Assembly: GCA_020639235.1 (NCBI GenBank)
Contig: JACKHC010000001.1
Location: forward strand, 62,001-126,000
Direction: 5' to 3'
DNA: 64,000 nucleotides
Origin: Phycisphaeraceae bacterium
Lineage (GTDB): Bacteria; Planctomycetota; Phycisphaerae; Phycisphaerales; UBA1924
The notes under the pieces were generated by a model that was given only the letters and a program-made list of their open reading frames with translations, ran no database searches and was not told the origin of the DNA. The position numbers and the translations under genes are program-made. Shown in pieces: positions 32,099 through 40,184 of this stretch (positions are counted from its first letter, which is position 1; the number at the start of each line of letters is the position of its first letter).

Positions 32099-34820
32099 TG
32101 CCGAGCCGGGGGTGACCACCCTTGCCTTCCGGGCTCAGAACATGAGCCATTCCGAGCGAGAGCTTCTGGAGGCCGCGCAGCGTCGTCAGATCTACATGCT
32201 GCTCGCGGTGCCAGTAACGCTCGCCGTCGGGTACGTGCTCCGCATCTTCTCGCTCGGCGCCGTGATGCCGATCCTGACACTCCTCTCGATCATGGCGATC
32301 GCGACGGGCGTGCTGTTCTGGAAGAGGTGGCAGGCCCTCCTGGTGGTGCTTCCGCTCTGGGTGCTCGCCGGGGTGCTCCTGTCCAGCATCGCATCGACGC
32401 TTTTCGAGAGCCGCACGACCACCTCCGCCGTGCTCGGTGCTCTGGCCATGGGGCTCTTTGCGTTCCAGGGTTCGATGCCGCTCGCCTTCTACCGCGAGTG
32501 GATGCTCACGGACCCCAGGCTCGATGATCGCGTGCGGAGCGAGGGTGCGCTGCCAAGGGTCCGCCCGCACTGGCTCACACTTCTGCTGGTGCTGGTTGTG
32601 ATCGTGCTGGTTCCAATCTGGCACACGGTGTCGCTCGCCATTCTGGTGGTTCTAGCGCTGTGTGTAGGACACATCCTCTTCACCGCGGCGAAGCATCCCG
32701 GCGGCGTCAGGGCGGGACTTCGCACCATCCTGCGGGACGGACGCTTCATGAATCACCTGTTCCTTGCTCACCCCGATGCGTCCGACGTCGAGCCCGGGTG
32801 CTGGGTGCCACGGTGGAGCCAGACTCGCCGGAGATTGTGGTCGCTGCTTTTCACCGGATCCATCTCGCTGGTCCTGGTCGTGGGCCTCTCGTTCTTCTGC
32901 CCCTGGGAGATCGTGGCCCGGATGACCGCGGGTCCAGACTGGTGGCAAGTGCCGCCCGGACTTGAGCGGCCCTATGACTGGCTGACCGCGCCGTTCGAGC
33001 CGCTGACCGCCGGCGGACCGCAATACGTGTGGGTGTTCGTGATCGGCTTCCTGCTGCTGTTCACCTTGCCGACGTTGGTTCTTCTCGCCACCTATGCCCC
33101 GGGGATTCTCAAGCTGCGGACAGCGATCGAGCGGAGCAGGGCGACCGGTCAGTCGGAAAGAACGGACTGGGATGTCTACGTCGATCGCCTGCGGAACTCG
33201 ACGCATGCAGAGGAGGACCCGGAGACCGGCGAGGTCCTTCGTGAGTCGGACCATCTGTTCATGGGCGTGTACCGGAAGAATCGCGGTCCGGTCCTTCTGC
33301 ACCGTCGCATCCTCGACGAACACATGTACATCGCCGGACAGACGGGTGCCGGGAAGACGTCGCTGGGTATTGTCCCGATTCTCACCCAGCTCATCCGTTC
33401 GGGAGGTGACAAACCCTGTCCGATCGTTGTTCTCGACCTCAAGGGTGATCTCTCGCTTTTCAATGCCGTACGGGAGGAAGCGGCCGCACGGTCAGTTCGC
33501 GGCGTATCCGCCCCGCAGGACGTCCTGATCTTCCGGACAGACCGGGGGTACGCGACCAACTACTTCAACCCATTCCGCGACTTCGAGAGCTCCGTCGAGC
33601 CCCGGCGTGCCATCGAGACCGCTGAGCTTTTCATCCAGGCCCTAAGTCTGTTTCACGGTGATTTCTACGGTGCGAGCTACTACTCGAAGCAGCACCGGGA
33701 CGTCTTGCTGTCCGCCCTCAAGAAGGCCGAGCGTGAACGGGCCGTCCCCAGGACATTCGAAGATCTCTACAACCTCCTGGAGCGGCACGCCAGATCATCG
33801 GGCGAGCGTGGACGAGATGCGATCGAGTTGATGGCCACGATCCACGCGGTGGCGCAGTACGAGCAACTCGGACCGGCGCCCAAGGGCGTCAGGAGTATCC
33901 ACATGCCCGAGCTGATCCGTGAAGGTCAGCTCGCCTACTTCTGGCTCCCCTCGCAGCTCACGGGCATGACGGTGCGTGAGACGGGCAAACTCGCCCTGTA
34001 CGCGTTTCTGACCGCCATGCAGGAGTACAGGCAGTCGGCCGAGTCGGCCGGCGACGAACGCCGCGGTTACCTCATCATCGATGAGTTCCAGCGGATCGCC
34101 GCCGAGAACGTCCGTGTGATCCTGCAGCAGGCCCGGAGCTTCGGAGTCTCGGTGATCCTCGCCAACCAAGACCCCACCGACCTCAAGCTCCCGAACGTCG
34201 ACCTGCGATCAACTGTGTACACAAACACCCGCGTGAAGCAGTTCTTCTCCGTCACGGACCCGCGCGAGATCGACACGCTGTCGAAGCTCTCAGGCGAAGA
34301 GCCGGATTGGCTCGTGCAGGAGTCCGAGACTTCAGACCCAAGCTGGCCGTACGCGATCGTCTCAAGAGTCACGGGCCGGAAGCAGGTGCTCCGACCACGT
34401 TTTCGTTCCGATGACGCACGCTTGGCGAGTGATGCTCCGAACGACTCGGTGCTGCTCGTCTCGCGTGGTCGCGGGTTCACGCAGCTCCAGGGGATCCCTC
34501 AAGCGATCACCACGCCATGGCCCACGTCGCGGGAGGTCTACATGCGGCGGCTTTCGACGCCGTGGCCCCGGGCTGAGACGGCTCCGGGGGTGGCGGTGAA
34601 CAAGTCGTCGCCCGACGACCACGAAGTGGCGGCGGACAAGACCCGGCAGGAGTTCATGGTCAAACTCGAAGAGCTCACCCAGGCACGTCTGGCCGACGAG
34701 CTCTTCGGTGACACGGGATCCAATCGCGGCGGTCAGCGTCCCGGTCCCAAGGGCAACCGGGGAAAACGCGACGGCCGAGATACTGGCAAGCAGACGCCGG
34801 ACGAGGAGGAAAGCCTGTGA
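32067..34820 (+). CDS. Membrane-anchored type IV coupling ATPase (TraD/VirD4-like)
   Basis: A 917-residue protein. The first 360 residues hold about six to eight hydrophobic membrane segments in groups (near 45-62, 66-84, 88-108, 118-135, 170-200, 255-275, 320-345). A cytoplasmic motor follows: Walker A AGQTGAGKTS (about 424-433), a VVLDLKGD motif (about 455-462) and Walker B GYLIIDEFQR (about 664-673). The QARSFGVSVILANQDP segment near 690-705 is standard for TraD/VirD4-type coupling proteins. It would pump DNA-protein substrates into a conjugation channel. The C-terminus is charged and disordered. No relaxase or T4SS genes are visible next to it. Confidence 0.85.
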   Translation: MNSEATTANRDAEPGVTTLAFRAQNMSHSERELLEAAQRRQIYMLLAVPVTLAVGYVLRIFSLGAVMPILTLLSIMAIATGVLFWKRWQALLVVLPLWVLAGVLLSSIASTLFESRTTTSAVLGALAMGLFAFQGSMPLAFYREWMLTDPRLDDRVRSEGALPRVRPHWLTLLLVLVVIVLVPIWHTVSLAILVVLALCVGHILFTAAKHPGGVRAGLRTILRDGRFMNHLFLAHPDASDVEPGCWVPRWSQTRRRLWSLLFTGSISLVLVVGLSFFCPWEIVARMTAGPDWWQVPPGLERPYDWLTAPFEPLTAGGPQYVWVFVIGFLLLFTLPTLVLLATYAPGILKLRTAIERSRATGQSERTDWDVYVDRLRNSTHAEEDPETGEVLRESDHLFMGVYRKNRGPVLLHRRILDEHMYIAGQTGAGKTSLGIVPILTQLIRSGGDKPCPIVVLDLKGDLSLFNAVREEAAARSVRGVSAPQDVLIFRTDRGYATNYFNPFRDFESSVEPRRAIETAELFIQALSLFHGDFYGASYYSKQHRDVLLSALKKAERERAVPRTFEDLYNLLERHARSSGERGRDAIELMATIHAVAQYEQLGPAPKGVRSIHMPELIREGQLAYFWLPSQLTGMTVRETGKLALYAFLTAMQEYRQSAESAGDERRGYLIIDEFQRIAAENVRVILQQARSFGVSVILANQDPTDLKLPNVDLRSTVYTNTRVKQFFSVTDPREIDTLSKLSGEEPDWLVQESETSDPSWPYAIVSRVTGRKQVLRPRFRSDDARLASDAPNDSVLLVSRGRGFTQLQGIPQAITTPWPTSREVYMRRLSTPWPRAETAPGVAVNKSSPDDHEVAADKTRQEFMVKLEELTQARLADELFGDTGSNRGGQRPGPKGNRGKRDGRDTGKQTPDEEESL

Positions 34821-35303
34821 GGCGACGTGTCCGGGTCCAAAAAAGACAACAGGCCCGGGGGCCCGTGTCTTCCGAACATCACGGACATACACGCCTCCAT
34901 CAAAACTCCCTCTTGGAACAAGAGGTACGGTTGTGAGTCACTCAGAATCCTTGGGGACTCTCAGGGACCGACACGCCGTGCGAGGGTGCACGTATCGGGA
35001 TGCGGGCCGCCACTTTGTCCATACGGGCGGCTAGAAGGATTTTCGATCAGTATACGGCGACGGCTTTGCACAGGTTTCAGCATCGGAGGACCGCGTCGCG
35101 AGATGTGCAGCGGCCCTGCGTTTCCGAAGTTCCCGAGTTGGCGCGGCCTCGGACACCCTGAACCTCGACTGGCCTCGACGCTCCCGCCTGCAAGCCCGCC
35201 GCGGGCAGCGAAACGGTCGAGCGACGCACGGAAGAAGGGAGAAGACGCAGGCCGTCGGCCGCTTGGAATGCCCTCGGTCGGCACCCGACGCCCCACCCCA
35301 CCG

Positions 35304-35330
35304 CCTGACCGACCCGGCAGGTCGGTCGGG
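35304..35330. repeat. Inverted repeat, 11-bp arms with one G-T pair
   Basis: CCTGACCGACC (35304-35314), 5-nt spacer, GGTCGGTCGGG (35320-35330). One G-T pair apart, the arms are complementary. It lies about 220 bp upstream of the recombinase start. Confidence 0.5.
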
Positions 35331-35508
35331 TGGGTCAACGCATACGCAAGTCGTTCTGCATCAAGCCTGTACGTGCGATCTGCCGGCGCACCTCGCCGCC
35401 CTTCCAAGACACCGTTGGCGTCCGCTGCGTGACGGCATCGAGGTCAATCGCCGTGAGTACAGCATGCCGCTCGGCATCCGTGCCGGGGCGCTTGGGGAGC
35501 CCACCACA

Positions 35509-35531
35509 TCGACCGTTGCGCGAACGGTCGA
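35509..35531. repeat. Perfect 9-bp inverted repeat
   Basis: TCGACCGTT (35509-35517), spacer gcgcg, AACGGTCGA (35523-35531). It is immediately followed, 2 bp later, by the inverted repeat that contains the recombinase start codon. Confidence 0.6.
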
Positions 35532-35533
35532 CA

Positions 35534-35559
35534 GGGTCCATAAAGGACGTTATGGACCC
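35534..35559 (+). promoter_or_regulatory. Perfect 10-bp inverted repeat containing the recombinase start codon
   Basis: GGGTCCATAA (35534-35543), loop aggacg (35544-35549), TTATGGACCC (35550-35559). The ATG at 35552-35554 is in the 3' arm and the AGGA ribosome-binding site is in the loop. As RNA it would restrict initiation; as DNA it could be an operator or a recombinase-binding site. Confidence 0.6.
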
Positions 35560-36580
35560 CTCGGACAGCGCCCGACCATCGACGACGATCCCCGCCGGCC
35601 TGCCGCCGGCCCGACCGGCGTGGGCGACCGACCGAAGCGCCGCGTGGTGTGAAACCCGAGTTCCGAGTTGCGTGCGAGAGGCCGGACCCGAGGCTTGCCG
35701 TCGGTTCGTTGAGTTCTTCGCCGCGACCATCCGCAATCCGAACACGCGAGAGGCCTACGCGAGAGCCACCGGGAGGTTCCTGGCCTGGGCCGAGAGGTGT
35801 GGCCTTCACAACCTCCGCGAGATCGACCCGGTCTTGGTGGCCGCGTACATCGAGCGACTCGGGACCACCCACTCCCGCCCGACAAGCAAACAACACCTGG
35901 CGGCAATCGGACGCCTTTTCGCCTGGTTGGTGACCGGTGGTGTGTTAGCGACCAATCCTGCCGCCTCCGTCCGTGGGCCTTCGCACGTGGTCCGCCGCGG
36001 CTCAACGCCGGTGCTCACGGCTGAGGAGGCACGACAGCTTCTGGACTCGATTTCCACCGACGACCTTGCCGGGCTTCGCGACCGCGCCCTGATCGCGACG
36101 ATGCTCTTCACGTTCGCACGCGTCTCCGCGGCGCTCGGCATGGCCGTCGGCGACTACTACCCCGAGGGGAAGCGATGGTGGCTCCGGCTTCACGAGAAGG
36201 GCGGCAAGGTTCACCAGCTGCCTGTGCACCACACCGCCGAGGAGTACCTGGATGAGTACATCGATGCCGCGGGCATCCGGGAGCAGCCGCAAACGCCGCT
36301 GTTTCAGTCCATCAACGCCGCGGGGCTCCTCACCGGACGCCCGCTGGGGCGCGGACACGCGCTCCGGATGATCAAGCGGCGTGCGCGCCGCGCGGACCTC
36401 CCCACATCAACATGCTGCCACACGTTCCGGGCCACGGGCATCACCGCCTACCTGACCAACGGTGGAACACTGGAGCGGGCGCAGGCGATCGCCGCCCACG
36501 AGTCACCCCGAACCACGAAGCTTTACGACCGCACCAGCGACGCCATCACCCTTGATGAGATTGAACGGATCCAGATCTGA
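35552..36580 (+). CDS. Tyrosine recombinase (XerC-like)
   Basis: A 342-residue protein from the ATG at 35552 (MDPSDSARP); a longer frame back to 35330 exists but would read through the inverted repeats. The N-terminal core-binding domain covers about 40-140. All catalytic residues are seen: Arg in FARVSAALGM (about 189), Lys in EKGGKVHQLP (about 215), His-x-x-Arg in CCHTFRATG (about 289-292), His in AAHESPRTT (about 315) and nucleophile Tyr in KLYDR (about 324). It lies at the end of the plasmid-like backbone and could mediate resolution or cassette integration. The element's integrase at 43546 is a different subfamily. It ends 17 bp before a strong terminator. Confidence 0.9.
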   Translation: MDPSDSARPSTTIPAGLPPARPAWATDRSAAWCETRVPSCVREAGPEACRRFVEFFAATIRNPNTREAYARATGRFLAWAERCGLHNLREIDPVLVAAYIERLGTTHSRPTSKQHLAAIGRLFAWLVTGGVLATNPAASVRGPSHVVRRGSTPVLTAEEARQLLDSISTDDLAGLRDRALIATMLFTFARVSAALGMAVGDYYPEGKRWWLRLHEKGGKVHQLPVHHTAEEYLDEYIDAAGIREQPQTPLFQSINAAGLLTGRPLGRGHALRMIKRRARRADLPTSTCCHTFRATGITAYLTNGGTLERAQAIAAHESPRTTKLYDRTSDAITLDEIERIQI

Positions 36581-36597
36581 TCCACACGAAAAGAGTA

Positions 36598-36631
36598 GGG
36601 GCGGGGCTCCGTGCGAAACCCCGCCCCCTTC
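36598..36631. terminator. Bidirectional terminator between the recombinase and a membrane-protein gene
   Basis: A perfect 9-bp stem GGGGCGGGG (36598-36606)/CCCCGCCCC (36619-36627) with TTCT following on the plus side. It lies between convergent genes ending at 36580 and 36654. Confidence 0.75.
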
Positions 36632-36653
36632 TACGCGGATCCCGGCCTTCACA

Positions 36654-37328
36654 CTACTTGGACTGCGGCTTGCCAGCCGACGAAGCCGAGCCAGCCTTGG
36701 AGAGCACGCGACGAGCCATGCCGCTCTTCGGGGTCGCCGCCTTAGGAGCCGGAGACGTTGCGGTTGAATGGTGCTTTCCGTTGGTCATGCGTCTTCTCCT
36801 TCGATGAGGGACCTTGCCGAGGAGCAGCTCGCCCCCGGCGTAATACTTGCGGAGAGCGTCACGCGAGCCCGCCGCGAACACGAACGTGATGATGGCGAGC
36901 ACACACTCCGGCCAGCCGACCGGTGCGGCATCCGCATGGTTCGACAACCGCCACATGGCAAACGCCAGGATCAGTGCGACCAGCGTGTTGCCGTAGAACT
37001 GGTAGTAGCGGTAGTGCTGCTCGACGAGATAGTCGTACGCGATGAGTCGGTCGGCCAGGCGTGACTCGTCCAGCGGTGGTCGATGAAGACCCGTCGCCTC
37101 GTGCAGGGTGTCGAGGAGAGCCCAGCGGAGCACGCTGGCCGTCATGCCCGCGGTGACAGAACCTACCGCCACGTACATGACCGCACCAAAGGAAGGTCCC
37201 GCCGCACCCACACCCACAAGCCAGCCCCAGACCGGCTCGGCGAGTGAAGCGATCCCGAGCAGCATCACGAAACCCGGCACGATGTACGCAATCAGCAGCC
37301 CGAACCGGCGTGCCGTCAGATGGTCCAT
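36654..37328 (-). CDS. Four-helix integral membrane protein
   Basis: A 224-residue protein from the ATG at 37326-37328 (MDHLTARRFG). About four hydrophobic segments are visible (near 9-28, 33-50, 53-72 and 115-150, the last possibly two helices). The helices are followed by a basic RRRRR patch and a low-complexity Ala/Ser/Lys/Pro tail of about 50 residues. I recognise no family. In a mobile element such proteins may be exclusion or immunity factors, but nothing here shows it. It ends at the shared terminator. Confidence 0.7.
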   Translation of the reverse strand: MDHLTARRFGLLIAYIVPGFVMLLGIASLAEPVWGWLVGVGAAGPSFGAVMYVAVGSVTAGMTASVLRWALLDTLHEATGLHRPPLDESRLADRLIAYDYLVEQHYRYYQFYGNTLVALILAFAMWRLSNHADAAPVGWPECVLAIITFVFAAGSRDALRKYYAGGELLLGKVPHRRRRRMTNGKHHSTATSPAPKAATPKSGMARRVLSKAGSASSAGKPQSK

Positions 37329-37397
37329 CGCCGACCCCACCGACAAGACCACCGGGATCCATTCGCACCCGAATTCCGCTGCGACAGGTCGGCATGC

Positions 37398-37454
37398 CGT
37401 ATCATTGCCTGATACGAAAATCGGATCAAGTACGACGAATCGAAAATCGGATCA
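37398..37454 (+). promoter_or_regulatory. Operator-like cluster: inverted repeat plus two direct repeats
   Basis: A perfect 7-bp inverted repeat CGTATCA/TGATACG (37398-37416, spacer ttgcc) is followed by two identical 14-bp copies of cgaaaatcggatca (37415-37428 and 37441-37454), starting 26 bp apart. The second copy ends 7 bp before the ATG of the XRE regulator. The arrangement is typical of autoregulation by such a protein. Confidence 0.6.
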
Positions 37455-37460
37455 GAGTTC

Positions 37461-37715
37461 ATGAGAAGCCACCATGATGTCGAGTACAAGCACCTGCCCG
37501 CCATCCTGCGCGAGCTTCGCGCGTCCGCTGGACTGACGCAGCGTGCGCTATCAGCCGAGCTCGGCGAGCCCCAGTCCTGGGTCCACAACTGCGAGACCGG
37601 CGAACGCCGGGTCGATGTCGCCGAGTTCGTCGCCTGGGCCAGGGCGTGCGGTGCTTCCCCGCGAGGTGCACTGGACCGGTACCTGCGGGTGCTCGCAGCT
37701 CACGGCCGCGGGTGA
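37461..37715 (+). CDS. Small XRE-family transcriptional regulator
   Basis: An 84-residue protein, nearly all of it an XRE/Cro helix-turn-helix: LPAILRELRASAGLTQRALSAELGEPQSWVHNCETGERRVDVAEFVAWARACG. It lies directly behind an operator-like repeat cluster, suggesting autoregulation. It is divergent from the membrane-protein gene and converges with the 259-residue gene, overlapping its 3' end by 165 bp antisense. No metallopeptidase partner is adjacent, unlike the second XRE gene at 40579. Confidence 0.8.
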   Translation: MRSHHDVEYKHLPAILRELRASAGLTQRALSAELGEPQSWVHNCETGERRVDVAEFVAWARACGASPRGALDRYLRVLAAHGRG

Positions 37716-38330
37716 CGCGGCGAACACCGGCCCCACGGTCCGACGCAGCCGCAGGCACGACGCCGCGAGTCGTGCATGCCCCCGCTCCGACAGCTCACGG
37801 TTCGCGGCCCGCAGAAGGTTGAGCAGCTGACGACGGACCGGGGCGTACGGCTCGAACCGCAGCCCGGACAGCTCGGCCCGAACGCCTGAGGTGCCACGAG
37901 CCCCGGCCACGTCGAGGATCCAGGACCGCAGGCGGAGATACTCACGCCGCTCGATCCGGACATGCGGGTGCCCGTCGCGGTAGCTCACGGCGTAGCCCCC
38001 GTACTTCACGGGTGTGCGTCGCACGTCACGGATGCAGAGCTTCTCCGAGTCGAAGAACGGATGCCGGCCGTGCGTCGAGAGCAGCACGAAGAACCGGCCG
38101 TGTCGGAGGTACTGCATGTTCGCGAGCCCCGCACGCTTGCGTCGGGCACGGGACCACTTGGTGAGGTCGATGCCGTACCGCTCGATGAGCTTGGCGTCCA
38201 CGGAGGATGGGTCCTTCCCGTCCGGCACGCGGCCGCAGACGTAGAACCAGTACCCCCGTCCAACGTACGACACCGCGAGCTGCTGGATGAACCCGGCGAT
38301 AGACCCTGTCACGCATCGATACTCCGTCAT
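37551..38330 (-). CDS. Conserved planctomycete-type protein of unknown function
   Basis: A 259-residue protein from the ATG at 38328-38330 (MTEYRCVTGS); a GTG at 38348 is in frame. The N-terminal two thirds are dense in aromatic and basic residues (GYWFYVCGRVPDGKDP; WSRARRKRAGLANMQYLRHGRFFVLLSTHGRHPFF). I recall this family as recurrent in planctomycetes, often on mobile DNA, with no known function. The last 55 residues are read antisense to the XRE gene and look non-native, so the true conserved protein may end earlier. Possible roles include replication or nucleic-acid processing; this is a guess. Confidence 0.65.
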   Translation of the reverse strand: MTEYRCVTGSIAGFIQQLAVSYVGRGYWFYVCGRVPDGKDPSSVDAKLIERYGIDLTKWSRARRKRAGLANMQYLRHGRFFVLLSTHGRHPFFDSEKLCIRDVRRTPVKYGGYAVSYRDGHPHVRIERREYLRLRSWILDVAGARGTSGVRAELSGLRFEPYAPVRRQLLNLLRAANRELSERGHARLAASCLRLRRTVGPVFAASPAAVSCEHPQVPVQCTSRGSTARPGPGDELGDIDPAFAGLAVVDPGLGLAELG

Positions 38331-38472
38331 TTGCAACCCGTTATGCACACGAGGGTGATGGGTGTGACCTAAAGACGCTGGGTGTTTGGCGGCACACCCA
38401 GCAAAGCCGTTCGCAGCGGGGCACGACAGCCCGCCGCACCTTCCGCGTGCAACCTCCTTTCACTGCTCTCCG

Positions 38473-38508
38473 GGGCACGGACGCTGGTTTCCCAGATCGT
38501 CCGTGCCC
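38473..38508 (+). repeat. Long perfect stem-loop
   Basis: GGGCACGGACG (38473-38483) pairs with CGTCCGTGCCC (38498-38508), 11 bp without mismatch. Inside it, CTGG/CCAG closes a TTTC tetraloop with a 2-nt bulge. Confidence 0.65.
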
Positions 38509-38652
38509 AATCCATGGTGGTAGCGGTGGAAGAACCTCCGAGTGCACAGCCGCGTGCTCAGGGCACACGTGTCCTGTGCATCGTCGGAACGCCGCCAAAG
38601 CGATCCCGTCCTCCCGGACAGGACCGCTCTGACCGCTCATGCTTCCACCCAA

Positions 38653-38696
38653 GGAGCCGGCACCAGGGCGGGAGAAGACTCCCCCGCCCCGGCTCC
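38653..38696 (+). repeat. Nested GC-rich stem-loop
   Basis: Outer arms GGAGCCGG (38653-38660) and CCGGCTCC (38689-38696); inner arms GGCGGG (38667-38672) and CCCGCC (38683-38688). All pairs are perfect. Confidence 0.5.
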
Positions 38697-38710
38697 GGCG
38701 CGTGCATCCA

Positions 38711-38740
38711 GACGGGCCCTCCGGAGAGGTTCAGCCCGTC
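38711..38740 (+). repeat. Nested stem-loop
   Basis: Outer arms GACGGGC (38711-38717) and GCCCGTC (38734-38740); inner hairpin CCTC-cgga-GAGG (38718-38729). Confidence 0.5.
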
Positions 38741-38870
38741 GGCCCTTTCGTCGTCCTCCGGTCATTCGACCTGTGCCCGGCACCACCCGTCAGCACATGA
38801 GGAACGGGACACGACTGCCTTGCCGTGTCACCGCCCGGCTCCCGCCGGCTTCTACTGAGGCCACACTCCC

Positions 38871-38940
38871 CCTCTGCGGGGTTTCAATCACCGGGGCGTC
38901 GCCGCCCCGGCACCGGAGACCATTCCGGTCCCCGCAGAGG
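38871..38940 (+). ncRNA. Candidate three-way-junction RNA/DNA element
   Basis: A 70-nt element closed by a perfect 11-bp stem CCTCTGCGGGG (38871-38881)/CCCCGCAGAGG (38930-38940). It encloses two hairpins: CCGGGGCG-tcgc-CGCCCCGG (38891-38910) and ACCGGA/TCCGGT (38912-38929). No known RNA family is recognised. Confidence 0.45.
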
Positions 38941-39387
38941 TTCCCGCGTTCGCGGTGGACTTCGTTCGACCGATCACGCTGGTAGCCGGTGTGACCCGGC
39001 GGACCTGTCGTCGCACGTCTGACGCTTCCGCATCAGCGCAGTTGCCGTGCCCGTGGGCACGCTTTCGAGGGGCAGAAACCAGAAGCTCCCCTCTACCCGC
39101 CGACGACCGGCGTTCCCTGTTCGGCTTCGTCTTCGGTCGAACTCACCGGCAAGCCCTTGACGCCATGACGGCTCGGGCCTCTCGTGGTTGAGCTTTTCGC
39201 GTTCCGAGACTTCCTCGGATACCCGGTGCTGATCGGCACCGGCCCCGTGCGTCGCCGCACGAAGGCTCCCCACGCCGGCCAGGTTGAACGGGCCACGTCC
39301 TTGCGGACGCTCGGCCGCGGACCCCCTGGACGGGATTCCAACACCATGCAGAGTGCTGGTGTCTTCACCCGCTTTGAACCACCGCGG

Positions 39388-39409
39388 CTCGGCGATGTCG
39401 CCGAGTTTT
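39388..39409 (+). terminator. Terminator-like hairpin with T-run
   Basis: CTCGGCG (39388-39394), loop atgt, CGCCGAG (39399-39405), then TTTT (39406-39409). It follows the structured region and precedes no obvious gene, so it may end a non-coding transcript. Confidence 0.55.
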
Positions 39410-39887
39410 CCCGCGTCGCCCGGCTTCGGCCGGTGCGAGAACCATCGGATAGAACGCACGGATTACTCACGGCCATTGGCCTGTGGATTACTCGCGCGAG
39501 CCTCCGTCGAACTGGGCGAGCCACTCTCATGGCAACCCAGCTCTACGGGCACACGGCATGCCGGATGGTCAGTCCGGCCCCATCGCCTGATTGGTGGTCA
39601 GGCTTCGGGTGCGATGCCCCGTCTGGAGCACGCCGAGCACGCGTTGTGCGTGGATCGACGACCGCAGGGCAGAGCCCTGCTCGGCCGGTTATGGTGCGTC
39701 GCGCGCCACACGTGACTTAGTGCGGCCAGAGTGCTCACTCAGATGCGACCGGTCGATCACCGGCATGAGTCTCCCATGTCGGGCCACCGTCGTCGACCGG
39801 ACAAGACGTCGATCGCAGGCTCGGGTCGAGAATCCGACGGGCCTGCGAGTGCTTGTAGGTCTTTCGCGAGCGTGTTACGACAACCCC

Positions 39888-40163
39888 ATGCAGAGCACGC
39901 ATCGGTTCCAGAGACGAGCACGCGATCCTCGACACCGCCTCCAAAGGCACCCGACGCCGGCTCAATGGCTCGCGGAGGTCTTCGTGCCGTTCGTCGCATG
40001 CACAGCCTGCGGGGTCTTCATCGGACTCGACATCTCAAGGTTCGAGCACCCCGATGAAGCATCCCGGGCGCTTGATTCTGTGCTCCTGGCTAGCGTCATG
40101 GTCCTTTTCGTGGTCATCGTTGTCAGACGCGCCAGGCAGCGCAAAAAAGAAGGACGGACATGA
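39888..40163 (+). CDS. Small two-helix membrane protein
   Basis: A 91-residue protein beginning MQSTHRFQRR. The N-terminus is basic, then two hydrophobic segments (about 33-50, FVPFVACTACGVFIGL; about 66-82, VLLASVMVLFVVIVV), and a basic RRARQRKKE end. It is convergent with another tiny membrane protein and separated from it by a hairpin terminator. The pair resembles small exclusion or holin-like proteins in form only. No function can be given. Confidence 0.55.
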   Translation: MQSTHRFQRRARDPRHRLQRHPTPAQWLAEVFVPFVACTACGVFIGLDISRFEHPDEASRALDSVLLASVMVLFVVIVVRRARQRKKEGRT

Positions 40164-40172
40164 GTCCGTCCT
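40151..40172. terminator. Bidirectional terminator between two small membrane-protein genes
   Basis: AGGACGGAC (40151-40159), loop atga, GTCCGTCCT (40164-40172): a perfect 9-bp stem. An A-run at about 40143-40148 supplies the U-tract for minus-strand transcripts. The plus-strand gene ends inside it. Confidence 0.7.
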
Positions 40173-40184
40173 GTGGCGAGGCTT

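Larger units (their letters stand above)
34821..35551. other. Gene-free region rich in inverted repeats upstream of a recombinase
   Basis: No gene is supported over 731 bp. Besides the listed repeats, there is a small hairpin CCTCTTG/CAAGAGG at 34909-34925 and ATGCCG/CGGCAT at 35464-35477. The stretch might contain the recombinase promoter, a recombination site, or a structured RNA. Confidence 0.55.
38349..39887. other. 1.5-kb gene-free, highly structured region (candidate ncRNA)
   Basis: No open frame has convincing coding character. The region carries a series of strong stem-loops: 38473-38508 (11 bp plus an inner 4 bp), 38543-38580, 38653-38696, 38711-38740, a three-way junction at 38871-38940, 39222-39241 (CCGGTGC/GCACCGG), and a terminator-like hairpin at 39388-39409. 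It could be one or more large structured RNAs or DNA hairpins used in recombination. Confidence 0.5.

Noticed and set aside
38880..38889. GTTTCAATC, reminiscent of the end of some CRISPR repeats
   Set aside because: It occurs once and has no regularly spaced copies; no cas genes are in the window.
38382..39720. Several 130-180-residue frames in the structured region
   Set aside because: Arg/Pro/Ser-rich, overlapping in several frames on both strands, without ribosome-binding sites or family resemblance. The stem-loops cut across them.
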